Of a stretch of DNA of 64,000 nt, positions 1 to 10,956 are shown in pieces. Location of the stretch: positions 460,438 through 524,437 of the forward strand of contig UESW01003881.1 in NCBI GenBank assembly GCA_900491605.1, read 5' to 3'. Below the pieces are notes generated by a model. The model did not search any database. It saw only the letters and a program-made list of their open reading frames with translations, and was not told where the DNA came from. A program made the position numbers and the translations under genes. This stretch comes from Calamus simplicifolius (taxonomy: Eukaryota; Streptophyta; Magnoliopsida; Arecales; Arecaceae). Every line of letters begins with the position of its first letter. The stretch's first letter is position 1.

Positions 1-3
1 CAT

Positions 4-590
4 CTTCAGCATCGTCTCATTCACACCCCTCGCCCCCTACCGGGCCGTCAGCGTGATTTTACCACTTATCGTTGTCATGGGAGCCACTATGATCAAGGAG
101 GCCATTGAGGACTGGCGGCGGAAGGCTCAGGATATAGAGGTCAATAATCCAAAGGTCCAAGTATATGATGGGACGATGCATTGTGAAGGTGCACAATATC
201 CCCTTGCACCGTAACAAATTATACTGAGAGATTCTAAACTCCGAAACACCCAGCATATCTATGGTGTAGTGGTTTTCACGGGCCATGACACAAAAGTTAT
301 GCAGAATGCAATGGATCCTCCTTCCAAGAGGAGTAATATTGAGAGGAGAATGGACAAGATTATTTATGTTCTTTTTACAATACTGGTTCTTGCTGCTTCC
401 TTTGGATCCATCTCTTTTGGAATCAAAACTAGGGGAGAAATTAGTGATGGAAACTATAGGTGGTATTTAAGACCAGATAAATCATCTATCTACTTTGATC
501 CTAACAGAGTGGCACTAGCTGCTTTCTGTCACTTTCTGACTAGCTGATATATACCTATTGGATTGCGTACTGAGGTAAGTAAGCCAGTTA
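4..590 (+). pseudogene. ALA-type phospholipid flippase (P4-ATPase) fragment
   Basis: This is the remnant of a plant aminophospholipid-translocating P4-ATPase, which in intact form moves phospholipids between membrane leaflets. Seen: reading from base 4 gives FTPLAPYRAVSVILPLIVV and then KEAIEDWRRKAQDIEVNN, the segment before the actuator domain. After about base 172 roughly 170 residues of the family are missing. The match resumes at about base 210 with ILRDSKLRNTQHIYGVVVFT, GHDTKVMQNAMDPPSKRSN and a hydrophobic segment (TM3/TM4 region), ending near HFLTS. There is an in-frame TAA at about 213 (family Gln, CAA to TAA) and a TAG at about 544. The phosphorylation domain (DKTGTLT), nucleotide-binding domain and later membrane segments are absent. 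It continues beyond the left edge of the window. It is a non-functional fragment; flippase identity is confident, the subfamily number is not. Confidence 0.85.
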
Positions 591-1731
591 TCAGTATTTA
601 ATAAATTATTCATTATATGAATGTTTAAATTGTGAATTGTGATATGAAGAATTGTTATTGGCTAAATTGTAAGTAGATGAATATTATGAATACATGGCTG
701 TTTATGTGCTATGATTTTATGTGTGGATGCTATGCATGAGAGATGCAGTTATTATGACATTGATGTGATATATTACATGCAATTGTTCAGTAAGTATAAT
801 CCACTATTTATGCAATATATAGTTGTTATTGATATGATGAGTGCATGTGATGTGAGGTACTGTTATGTATCGCCGCGGTTCTCCTTTATCATGTCATACC
901 ACACACACGTCTAGAGGACGTGTTCTGCTTGTTTATGCCACCTACACGTCTAGAGGACGTGTTCTGCTTGTTTATGCCACCTACACGTCTAGAGGACGTG
1001 TTCTGCTTGTTTATGCCATCACACATCTAGAGGATGTGTTCTGCTTGGGTTCGAGATGGCATCACGCATCTAGAGGATGTGTTCTGAGTTCTATGAGGTG
1101 GCATCACACATCTAGAGGATGTGTTCTGCTTGGTTCGAGGTGGCATCACACATATAGAGTATGTGTTCTGGTGGATTTTGACATGGCGTGACCCTAGTAT
1201 CTGGACCCTTTCAGTAGGAAGATGCTTGTTGGTACACTATTGAGATATTGCAGGGCCGTGGGTCACATTTACCGTTACCATTGAGAGTATAAACAGTGGG
1301 TTTACTTACATTGCATGTTTCAGTATTTGTGGAATGTTTAAGCATGCAAATTATTTATGTGTTTATTGATTTCTATGCTATGATTTGACTGTATAACGTG
1401 GCTTACTTACTGAGTGTAAGCTCACAAAAATCTTACAATGTTTTTGTCAGAGCCACGAGGTTGAAGATGGATTGGTGGGGTGATGGATCTTCTATTAAAT
1501 AAATCAAGACCATTATTTTGTTGTAACCCCAGTATTACATATGTGTAGGGCTTGATGCCCAGACTTTATTATTGTGGTGTGTAAGGGTGTTAGCCCAAAA
1601 CTTTTAGTATTGTATTTGACTTGGTTTTATATAAAATGGTGTTATATGTTAAAAATTTTGTGACGCCTTGCGTGCTCGGCACGCGGCGGGTTGTCACCCT
1701 AGCCCGATATTTGGGCCTGGGGCGTGACAAT
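560..1731 (+). mobile_element. Degenerate LTR-like fragment (gypsy type)
   Basis: No gene is visible here. The right end reads GTGACGCC, then a CG-rich stretch, then GGGCCTGGGGCGTGACA ending at about 1731. I recognise this as the usual 3' end of large Ty3/gypsy (Tekay-like) LTRs. The stretch is AT-rich with a minisatellite inside (901-1165). No matching second LTR, primer-binding site or left TG end was found, so this is a truncated or solo LTR. It abuts the flippase fragment directly. The left limit is uncertain. Confidence 0.45.
901..1165. repeat. 39-bp tandem minisatellite with palindromic core
   Basis: About seven copies of a 38-43 bp unit; the TCTAGAGG core starts near 911, 950, 989, 1027, 1070, 1112 and, degraded, 1153. 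Each unit carries an inverted repeat, ACACGTC-tagag-GACGTGT in the first three copies and ACACATC-tagag-GATGTGT in later ones, so both arms changed together. The units are otherwise AT-rich. Apparent reading frames across the array are by-products of the repetition. Confidence 0.9.
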
Positions 1732-2999
1732 TCTTCGCCCATACTACAGCACAATTCTGGCCCCATTGATTCTTTCAGGTTTTCTAGACAATGTTATCTA
1801 GACCCTCCTTTTTAGTCTACCAAGTCTCAAATAAGAGTAATTTAAAACTGAAATTTAAAGCTAAAAATTTTGCCCAAGTTGTGGCCACCTATTTGAAACT
1901 ATTATTTGGTATTTTAGTTGTCATATTTGCAATTGGTCAGCATCTCAACTACCACCTAATTAAGTTCAACAAAAAAAAAAATGCCAAAAGAATGTGACAG
2001 GCTTTAAGAACCAGATATTTAGATGTTGGCTTGTTAGTCATTGAGTAGCAATTCAGTGAATGAGATATGGATACACCAAGGTTCGTGATTGTGGGGATTG
2101 GCCATCTTGCTGTTTATATTTTCTTATACTGTGCTGGATGCAATGCATGAATTATATCAGTAGCAACATCATATTAAAGGAGCCTGAGCCATAGGGGTAT
2201 TTTTTTGTTGGGAGCTTTATTATGGAGAATTCACGTTCAGCTTAGATAGGGAGTAAAGAAAGTATACGAGAATAATGGTAGACATGAGAGCTGGATTGAG
2301 TTAGAAATTTAGAATTGGATTCAAGTGGATGCATTTTCCCATGTGGTGCTTCTTGCTAAGCCCAATCATATACCATGGTGTGAGACCCATCCCTTTTGGC
2401 TAGCTTACTTATATTAAGATGCAATTTGAATGGATTAAGCTAAAAAATTATAAAAAGTAATATAATAAAACTTTTAATTGAATCTATATTTATAAAATTT
2501 GCATTGAGTTAACTTTCTTACACATCTTGAATCACTCAAATCATAGGTCTATTAAGGAAGTTAAAAGCAATTTAATAAATATATTATTACTGATGAACTT
2601 TAGAAAAATTACAAAATTATCATTGATTGAGATAAGTATGATTTTGGTGTTTTTATTCAAATTTTTATATTTCAAAATTTTATTGGATGACTTAGAAGTT
2701 AGTTTTGAATTAAGAATATATTTTAAAATATTTTATGGATATTTATCTCTTTTAATTTTCTTAAAAAAATTAGTATCTTACAAGAATTAGAAAGATTACT
2801 AGTTATAGGATATTAGAATGCTATGACAAGTGGGAACCTAGAAAATCTCTCTGTAAATAGGGCTCAATTGAAGTCTTTGGATGATAAATAAATAGTTCAA
2901 AAGCATAAAGAATAGAAAGATTGAAATATCAAGAAGGTTGATGGACTACTTGACCATCAAAAATTAAGGATTGGTTTCTAATGATTTTATTTGAAATAG
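1732..2999. other. AT-rich interval without recognisable genes
   Basis: I see no protein similarity, RNA gene or clear element here. A TGTGAGACCC word at 2379 resembles the 5' end of some gypsy LTRs, but I could not find a matching end or target duplication. The short open frames (for example 2527-2790) are lysine/leucine/isoleucine-rich by AT composition only. Confidence 0.6.
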
Positions 3000-3000
3000 G

Positions 3001-3385
3001 TACATAACGTTATTATAAATTGGATATTTTGTAAATTATTTATGATTGTTAAAAGGATTTTAATCCTTGGTAAGTAACCTAATCATAAATTAAAATATTT
3101 TATAAATTGTTCATGTTTGTTAAAATGGATTTCAAACTTTTGTAAGTAATTGAATCATAAGTTAGATATTTTATAAATTATTCATAATTGTTAAACAATT
3201 TTAAACCTTGGTAAGTAACCTAATCATAGATTAAAATATTTTATAAATTATTCATGCTTGTTAAAAGGGATTTCAAACTTCTATAAATAATCTAATCATA
3301 AATTAAAATATTTTATAAACTGTTCAGGATTGCTAAAAGAATTTTAAACTTTGATAAATAATTTGACCATAAATTGGAATTTTTA
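3001..3385. repeat. 70-bp AT-rich tandem repeat, about 5 copies
   Basis: The unit includes TTATAAATT, then TTCATG-TTGTTAAAA, then AAACTTTGGTAAGTAA and CTAATCATAAATTAAAATA. Successive TATAAA positions are about 3031, 3101, 3172, 3242 and 3314, giving a period of 70-72 bp. Copies are well diverged (roughly 75-85% alike by eye), so the array is old. It has no coding potential. The following stretch, 3386-3779, is AT-rich and I see nothing in it. Confidence 0.85.
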
Positions 3386-3779
3386 TAGTATTGCAAGATT
3401 ACTAAAAATTTATTTTATAATTAATGAATAACTATTTGAATTGAAATAAATGCTAAACTTTATATAATCAATTATTTTGAAATTACGAGATTTTGCAATT
3501 ATTTTTTAAATGTTATTAAAGGTTTAAATTTTGCATAGCATGTTTATTACAAATCTAAATCAAGTATAGTTATTTTTGCATAGCTATTTATTGCAAATAC
3601 TAAAGAAATTTTGTTATTACGAAAATTTTATAATACAAATAAGAAAATATTAATAAATATAAAATTATTAATAATAAAATAAGTTTGAAAATATGTAGTT
3701 CTCATTCCACTATTTAATGATTACGGTACCATATTCTAACACCGGAACCCATCTTCATCGGAAAGATATGTGAAGGATA

Positions 3780-3925
3780 CACCCTCATCTATAAGGTTAA
3801 ATGTAGTTTTACGGCCTCCATCAACAGGGTTAAATGTAGTGCTACATGGCCCGCATCCACAGGGTTAGTTATAGTGCTATATGGCCCCCATCAATAGGGT
3901 TAATTATGGTTTTATGGCTCTATCA
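3780..3925. repeat. 35-bp tandem repeat, about 4 copies
   Basis: The unit reads approximately CCATCAACAGGGTTAAATG then TAGTGCTACATGGCC. GGTTA words occur near 3795, 3828, 3863 and 3898, a spacing of 33-35 bp. Such short GC-containing arrays are common in plant LTRs, so this and the AT-rich DNA on either side may be one decayed LTR, but I cannot define its ends. 3926-4137 shows nothing further. Confidence 0.75.
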
Positions 3926-4142
3926 CATGGATACATGTAGCATAGTCTATGGCCATGGAGTAAACTTCTAATAACATGCCTTATTAATGACATAAATTGC
4001 TAATAATATGGTTTCGTGGAAATATCATAGACAAGACAACATGGGGAATGAACTAAAAACACTAAACGAAGGCACTGAAATTAATTTTTTTAAGGTCCAA
4101 GAAAAGAAACACAAGTCAAAGGGCTTTTAGCCCTAAGGATAC

Positions 4143-5255
4143 TGTTGACTTAATTATTGATTTTGATGAATAACAAAAACTATATGAGTATATTTTTTAT
4201 GTTACTAATGATTTTGATTAAGTATTTAGGAATTTAAAATGTTTAAATATTCAAAATCTAAAAAAAATTGAGTTTGAATCTATGTCTAGTGTCAAATGTT
4301 AAGTTTCAAAAATTAAAGTCGACTCTAGAAGTATTAGAGCTAACTTTGGAGCGTATCAGAACAGTTTGGCACTTTTAGCATGGATTAAAGCTGACTCCTA
4401 CAAAGATTAGAGCCAACTCTAATCGAAAGACAGAAAATCTCATTTGTACATCCAATTAGAGCCGACTCCTGCAGAAAATTAGAGCCGACTCTAATGGTTA
4501 TACATAGTGTTTTGTTGGGGGCTTCATTAGAGCGGACTCCCGCATTCGCTAGAGCCGACTCCCGCACATGAAGTGTTGACCCCTCGAAAAGCCAGAGCCG
4601 ACTCCACGTCGAGCGAATATTCCTGTTTTGCATATCTCGAGTTAGATCCGACTCCAGGTATTGTTAGTGCCGACTCTAACTTATCAGAGACTGATTTCAG
4701 AAGTGTTAGAGATAACTCCAGAGTTTGACTTTTCTCCAACAAATTTCAATGACTTTTTCTCTTTCGTGCTAAACACATCCTCAAGTACTTTTAACGGATA
4801 GTTTTCATCAAAAAAATAGATTTAGAGGATATTATAAAGGGGAGTCATCCGACCGTTTTGAAATAAAGAAAATAGAAGTGAAAATTCAAGAAAGTCATAG
4901 TTCAAATCCGAAATCCCTTTGTTTCGAAACTGAATTTAGAAAAATCCAAAGTATTCAAAAGTTTATCTCGAAGGATTTTAATCAAATCAAAAGAAGAAAA
5001 AGAGAGCCCTAGTTCTTTAAGAGCCTCCACCTCAACGATTTTTCAAAAGCTTTAATCCTATCTTGAGGAAGATTATCCAAAAGGAAAAGAAGAAAAGTCC
5101 AACTTCGAAAATCTTCTAAATCAGGCTCTTCTATTTCTATCTTGATTATATCATCTTATTTGCTCATTTGAGGAGCTTTATTTCTGTTGTAACTATTTCT
5201 CCATTATTCTTGTTGCTTGATTCAATCAGGGGATTGAATTAAGGAAGGCAGGTTA
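4143..5255 (+). repeat. Copia 5' LTR, first part
   Basis: Matches the 3' LTR (24079-25202) along its length, with shared runs such as ATTATTGATTTTGATGAATA and GGAGTCATCCGA. It is 1113 bp against 1124 bp for the equivalent part of the 3' LTR. It stops at GGTTA (5251-5255), where gypsy element A begins; the interrupted text resumes at 15038 with GGTTAGCCTTGTTC. The two LTRs differ at many single bases, so the copia insertion is not recent. Confidence 0.87.
4310..4740. repeat. Degenerate GAGCCGACTCC subrepeats in copia LTR
   Basis: The word TTAGAGCCGACTCC and variants (GTCGACTC, GCCAACTC, GCGGACTCC) recur about every 30-45 bp some dozen times. The equivalent block in the 3' LTR is at about 24245-24665. 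Minus-strand open frames over this block (4385-4742) reflect the repetition and are not genes. Confidence 0.75.
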
Positions 5256-8166
5256 TGTCAGCTCCCTCTCCTCTCTGGGGCCACCGACAGCACACCTGCA
5301 CACTTGTGGTAATCGGATAGAGTTTTACTAGTCTTTATGTAGCGCTCCATAAAGAGCTAGAGAACCCCAACTAATTATCATAAGTGGCAGACACACGAAA
5401 ACACATCCTGTTAAAAACTTTTAACTTTCACTCAATTATATGCACAAATCACTCAATCAACACTAAGCATCAACCTGCTCAGATAATATTTTTCATGACA
5501 TTCCTTAGGCAGTTTACAATATCACATTCACAATCGACATCAAAATCCTAAGTGCACACATCATGCTCATAATTTTCTCCAAAACATAAGTCTCGCATTC
5601 ATATCCAAAAAGGTATAAAACATCATTACATCTCACTGTACACATACACATATACAAAATACAAATATCAACCCACACTTTCTCAATATACAAGGCTAGC
5701 ATTTATACACTTTTGCATCCAAGCAAGCTTCACCAGCTAAGGGTTCTGTCCTGTTTATCTTGTGATCCAGGTAGAAATACTCACTGATCTGAAAGAACAT
5801 TTAAATCATAGAGGGATGAGACCTAAGTCCCAGTGACTGGATAACCATCTAACTATGGAGAAATAGAGAACCATAACCTCTTATTTTCAATCGTATGCTG
5901 ATACTATTTAGCTTGTACAAGTCAAAGTACATTTGTAACATGATATCAGATAAAATAAAATGTAGCTTATTCTTCAAATAATATATCAGTACTAAAATAC
6001 TCTACAATAACCTTTTTACTGCAAGATAACTCATTAAGATAAAAATCCATGCATTACAATATAAAAATATGCATTCTTTATCTACAACCCAGACTTCTTT
6101 ATTAAATTCTTAGACTCCCACCGAAATCTGATTGCCCATTGGCATCTCAAGTAAACTCTCCCTCTCGGGATAACTACTTGGCCCACTGGCCCTTTTTATA
6201 TCACAACATATGCTTTTAAATCTCATGATGCTGGGCTGTGTGTGTAATGCCTCTGAGGTACCACCCTACAGTCGCCCTCCCGTAGGTGTACTCTCATCGG
6301 GTGCGTAACTAGCAACAGGATCCCCGCACAAATAGCACCCCTTACCCGTGCGGTTCACCCGGCAAAGTGCTTTGTTCCTTAATCCTGGAACCTCGGGTTT
6401 TCTCTCTGCCCCCACGGGCTATATATAGTAATCAGCTCCACTGAGCTATGATTCATGCCCCCATGAGCTGCTCACAACCAACCCCACTGGCCTGGTTAAG
6501 CATGCACTCGCCCCTGATTCTGGGGTTCATCGTACGATCTGTTCGCAAGGAGGTGCCAGCTCGATAGTAGTGTGCAATGCTCATGCTACAGTACAGTCTA
6601 AAGGGTGATCAGCCCCCTAGCTGCCTGATGCTCAGTATGACACATACATCATTTGTAAAGCTTTATCATGCAAATATGCCATGTATACATTAAAAATCCC
6701 CTCATATAAACTCATGCTTATGTGTTTATGGTCGAAACTCATGCTCGAAACTTATGCTTATTTCTTTGTGCTTAAAACTCATGCTCAAAACTCATTTATC
6801 AGAATATCATATACTAGGTTTTTATTTCTAATATTTAAAACATACATAATACTCTGCTAAACATAACATACCACAACTAGGTATTAATCTCGTTATACTA
6901 GCTCAAATTAATTTCTCATTGCTAGATGAGAAATCCACTCACCTTAGTAGGTTACTGCTCGACTGGTACTCAACTCTGGTATTCCGGCTCCTTGGAATAA
7001 CCCTCTTGACCTACGTCAACATACAAATATGATAGCTATTAGGATTACCTCCACACGAGGTTTTTCCCATGAACCATGCATGCATACATGATCTATCTCC
7101 TAATATCTCATGATTTTCTTTCACCCATTCTCTACTCAAGATTACTTCTACTATTACCTCAAAATACAATAATCTAAGAAAATCTAAAGTCATACAAGAT
7201 CTAGGGAAGCTATAGCTTACCTGGAGTCGAGCACAAACCCCAAGCTTCCCTTTTCCTTTCTCTTTCTTCCTCCTTTCTTCTTCTTCTTCTTCTCTTCTCC
7301 TCTTCTTTCTCTCTTTCTTTCTTTCTTTCTTTTCTCTGGCTGAACCCACGTTTCCCTTTTTCTCTAATGACTTGGGGACCAAGTCATTAGAAACTTAAGG
7401 GTTAAGGCATGCCAAATCTCCCTTTTGCCCTCAAACACTCTTAACGTACGCTTTTTAGAAAATACGTGGCTCACTTATAACCATGATATTTTGCCCTTAG
7501 ATTTTTTTCCGAAGTTACCCTTAACACAATTAGCAATTGACATCGGAGCCTTTTCCCATTTTGCCCATGATATAGCATTTTTTAATCGATTTATAGCCCA
7601 GATTATCATTTTTTACTGAAATTGATACTTTTATGTAACATTTCTAAGAAAAAACTTTATCAGCTTGAAGAACTCAATTTTAGAAATCCAACGGTTCAAA
7701 CGGCAACCAAATCGGACTTAAAACGGATTAAATATGAATTTCTCAAGATTTAACTCAGAAAAACCTGCCGTCTTGGAATCGGCTCGAACAGATTTGTAGT
7801 CGGCTCCAGCAGAAATAGGGGTCGACTCCAGAAAAGTAGGGGTCGACTCCAAAGTGTGCCGAAAGTTTAAAACCATGCCAGAGTCGACTCCACTCCAATT
7901 AGGGTCGACTCCAACCACTAAAAACATCATTTTAGGATAAAACTCAAACTAAACTTGATTTTTCTTGTGATTTAAACCCATTAAAACTTAAGTCTCTCAA
8001 TTTCTTAAATCAAACTCATTAACATTCAGAAATATACTTATTTACTCTAAAATTTCTTCTCTTTACATTTATCAAAAGGCCAACACACCCACATTTCACT
8101 GAAACTTTCTGACTTTCATTTCAAATGAAAAAATGCCATGAATTACAAGGTTTTCAGGATGTTACA
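5256..8166 (-). repeat. Element A LTR, left copy
   Basis: 2911 bp, matching 12180-15037 almost throughout. It contains CT-rich tracts at 7245-7335 and a cluster of GTCGACTCC words at 7760-7920. By position it should be the 3' LTR, but 8167-8415 next to it is copia flank rather than element interior, so it may be a solo LTR made by recombination. ORFs such as 5514-5702 and 7011-7382 lie in LTR sequence and are not supported as genes; the second is Lys/Glu-rich because it reads the CT tract backwards. Confidence 0.88.
7760..7920. repeat. GTCGACTCC subrepeats in element A LTR (left)
   Basis: Six to seven copies of GGGTCGACTCC or AGTCGGCTCC spaced 20-35 bp apart. The same cluster is in the other LTR at 14640-14795. 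The word closely resembles the subrepeats of the surrounding copia LTR, although the two elements belong to different superfamilies. Confidence 0.75.
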
Positions 8167-8415
8167 GGTTAGCCTTGTTCAAGCTAGAAAGCTTGGGATA
8201 GGTTTTATGCTGGTGAACCTATGAAAACTGGCTGGGTTCGTTGTGATCCCATGCTTGTAAAACAACAAGTTTGAGTTGTGAGTTTGCAAAATAACTGATA
8301 TAATCATAATATAATCATGGTAATTAATTATAAAATTCAAAATTAAAATTTAGAAATTCAAAATTTGAAATTTAAAATTAAAAAACATTAAAACTCAAAT
8401 TCAAAATTAAATTAT
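8167..8415 (+). repeat. Duplicated copia LTR tail inside element A
   Basis: The sequence GGTTAGCCTTGTTCAAGC onward repeats 15038-15290 (copia LTR downstream of the element A insertion), including the AT-rich AATTCAAAATTAAA stretch. The match ends at AAATTATTTGA, where 8416 passes directly into the truncated integrase zinc-binding region of element A. Small differences (a 4-bp and a 2-bp indel) show that the duplication is not recent. This marks a recombination breakpoint. Confidence 0.85.
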
Positions 8416-9125
8416 TTGATAGTTCTATACATCTTAGTACTACCTGGATGCATTGAATAAGCTGAGCTATGTGCTTCCCTTAAAATCTGATCTTTCACTG
8501 ATTCCACAGCTGGCACACAAACTCTGCCCTTGAATAATAACACTCCATCACCTCTAACAGAAAACTCTGACTGAGACCCACTCTGAATTAAATCTCTAGC
8601 TTTAAGCAAATGTAGATCTAGCAACTGAGCTTCTCTTATTTCTTCTAGCATTTGGGGTCTCACTCTGAAAGTAGCCAACAAGGCTCCTGATTCTTCTACA
8701 GCTAGCTCTGCATCTAACCTCCTTAACTCAATCATCAAGGGTAGCTGTACGGTTCTGATAGAAGCCAATGTGGCCATAGACTTTCGACTCAAGGCATCAG
8801 CCACAACATTAGCTTTCCCTGGGTGATACTCAATAGTGCAATCATAGTCTTTAATCAATTCAATCCATCTTCTCTGCCTTAAATTCAATTCCTTCTGGGT
8901 CAGAATATATTTCAAGCTCTTATGATCAGTAAATATCTGGCATCTTCTTCCATACAAGTAGTGCCTCCAAACCTTCAATGCAAATATAACAGCAGCTAAC
9001 TCCAAATCATGGGTGGGGTAATTCTTTTCATGGGATCTCAACTGTCTAGATATATAAGCCACTACTTTCCCATTCTGCATTAAAACACACCCCAAACCCT
9101 TCAATGAGGCATCACTATAGATCAC
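8412..9125 (-). pseudogene. Element A RNase H and start of integrase
   Basis: 237 codons of gypsy polyprotein. RNase H motifs are visible: YSDASLKGLGCVL (first Asp), YPTHDLELAAVIFALKVWRH (catalytic Glu), FTDHKSLKYI (third acidic site) and ADALSRK. A linker follows, and the start of the integrase H2C2 zinc-binding region at SAYSMHPGSTKMYRTIK. The frame ends at the breakpoint with copia DNA, so the DDE core, C-terminal domain and polypurine tract are lost. The start of RNase H lies in 9126-9303 in another frame. RNase H here would degrade the RNA strand of the RNA/DNA hybrid in the cytoplasmic particle. Confidence 0.9.
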
Positions 9126-9303
9126 ATAATCACTGGCACTATCAGGTAGTATTAGGATTGGGGCTGAGGTTAATCTCTTTTCAATTCATCCATACTCTTC
9201 TGGCATTCATTAGACCAATCAAACTTGATATTCTTTCTAAGCAGCTTAGTCATAGGAGAAGCCAAAATCGAGAAATTTTCTATAAATCTTCTATAATATC
9301 CTG

Positions 9304-10383
9304 CTACCCCAAGAAACTCCTCACCTCAGTCTGATTGGTAGGTGATACCCAATTTACTATAGCTTCAATCTTTTGAGGATCTACCATAATACCTTTGGCT
9401 GAAACTACATGTCCCAAGAACTTTACCTCATCCAGCCAAAATTCACTTTTACTAAACTTTGCATATAATTGCTTTTCTCTTAATATCTGCAAAACTGTCC
9501 TCAGATGCTGTTCATGCTCTTCACTACTTCTAGAATAAATCAAGATGTCATCAATGAATACTATCACAAATTTATCTAGATACTCTTGAAATACTTGATT
9601 CATCAGACCCATAAAAGCAGCTGGAGCATTTGTCAAGCCAAATGGCATTACCAAGAACTCATAATGACCATATCTGGTCCTGAAAGCAGTCTTAGATATA
9701 TCCTCATTCTTTATTCTCAATTGATGATACCCAGATCTCAGATCAATCTTTGAAAACACTGCTGCCCCCTGCAGCTGATCAAACAAATCATCGATCCTTG
9801 GCAATGGATAATTGTTTCTAATGGTCACCTTGTTCAACTGTCTATAGTCTATACACAACCTCAAGGTACCATCCTTTTTCTTCACAAACAACACTGGTGC
9901 ACCCCATGGTGATATACTGGGTCTAATAAACCCTTTATCCAATAATTCTTGTAACTGACTTTTCAATTCTTTCAATTCAACTGGAGCCATTCTATAAGGT
10001 GCCCTGGCTATTGGTCTGGTATCTGGGGCTAGATCTATACTGAAATCAAATCCTCTGTCAGGAGGTAACCCTGGCAGCTCCTCAGGAAATACATCTGAAA
10101 AATCCCTTACCACAGGGATATTCGTCAGCTCTAAACCATTGCCCTCTAGGCTCACTGCACAAGCTAAATAGGCTTCACATCTCTTTGCTAGCATTTTATT
10201 GGCTGACAGAGCTGAAATCACTCCTGAGGGTAACCCCCTCCTATCACCAACAAAACAGACTTCTCTATCATCAGAAGTTTGTAACATCACCTCCTTCCTT
10301 AAGCAATCTACTCTGGCTCTATGCACAGATAGCCAATCCATCCCCAAAATGGCATCAAACTCTTTCAACCTCAAAGGAATCAA
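9304..10383 (-). pseudogene. Element A protease end and reverse transcriptase
   Basis: 359 codons. The first part, AILGMDWLSVHRARVDC, is the end of the aspartic protease. The reverse transcriptase follows: WGAPVLFVKKKDGTLRLCID, YPLPRIDDLFDQLQGA, FSKIDLRSGYHQLRI, MPFGLTNAPAAFM and the catalytic FIDDILIYS. It ends at the connection domain (EVRSFLG), after which a frame change separates it from RNase H. Motif spacing is complete and the catalytic Asp pair is intact, so decay is by frameshift and not by loss of the active site. The sequence looks Tekay/Del-like. Confidence 0.92.
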
Positions 10384-10391
10384 ATCTGCTG

Positions 10392-10889
10392 CTAATTTCT
10401 GACCCCCACAGAAATATCACAACCTCTATACACTTGGTCTGCTATAAAAGGCCTCCCTACGGGCATAGATACTACCAACTGACTACCCAACTGGCCCACA
10501 TCTCTAACTAGATGCTTAGCAAACTCACATGAGATAAATGAATGCGTAGATCCAGAATCAATTAAAATATAAGCATCATGATTATCGATGGGTAGCATAC
10601 CTGTCACCACATCAGGATCAATCTGAGCCTCCTGTCTGGTCATGGCAAACACTCTGGCCTCGGCTCTCGGAATACTGGATGACCCTCCTGGCTGATTAAC
10701 ATTAGGCCCCACCTGACTGGCTGAAGCCACAACACTACCATCACCCCTCCTACTAGGCTGTCCCCTTGGCATTACTGGCCCCTGAGGAAGCCCACCAGCC
10801 TGCTGCCCTCTCCTAGGGCAATCTCTCTTCAGGTGACCTAGATCACCACAAATATAACATCCCTTATTGCCCCTCCTACATTCTCCCAA
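10392..10889 (-). pseudogene. Element A zinc knuckle and protease
   Basis: The frame begins inside the nucleocapsid: a CNVCGKLHLGEC finger just upstream in the frame gap, then CYICGDLGHLKRDC (CX2CX4HX4C). A Gln/Gly/Pro-rich linker follows, then the protease active site ILIDSGSTHSFIS (DSG triad). The frame breaks at about 10390 and the protease continues in 10383-9304. The protease would cut the gag-pol precursor inside virus-like particles. Confidence 0.9.
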
Positions 10890-10956
10890 ATGAAGTTTTC
10901 CACATACATTACATGGGGTATATTTCTCCCTCCACCAGAAGGACGACCCTGCTCCC

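Noticed and set aside
865..1191. 108-codon ORF with a repeated SRGRVLLVYAT pattern
   Set aside because: It is the 39-bp minisatellite translated; 39 is a multiple of three, so the frame stays open.
2379..3960. Possible LTR starting TGTGAGACCC with catgg on both sides
   Set aside because: The right end lacks the CA terminus and no second copy or primer site was found.
7011..7382. Lys/Glu-rich 123-codon ORF
   Set aside because: Reads a CT-rich tract in an LTR backwards; the other LTR copy does not keep the frame.
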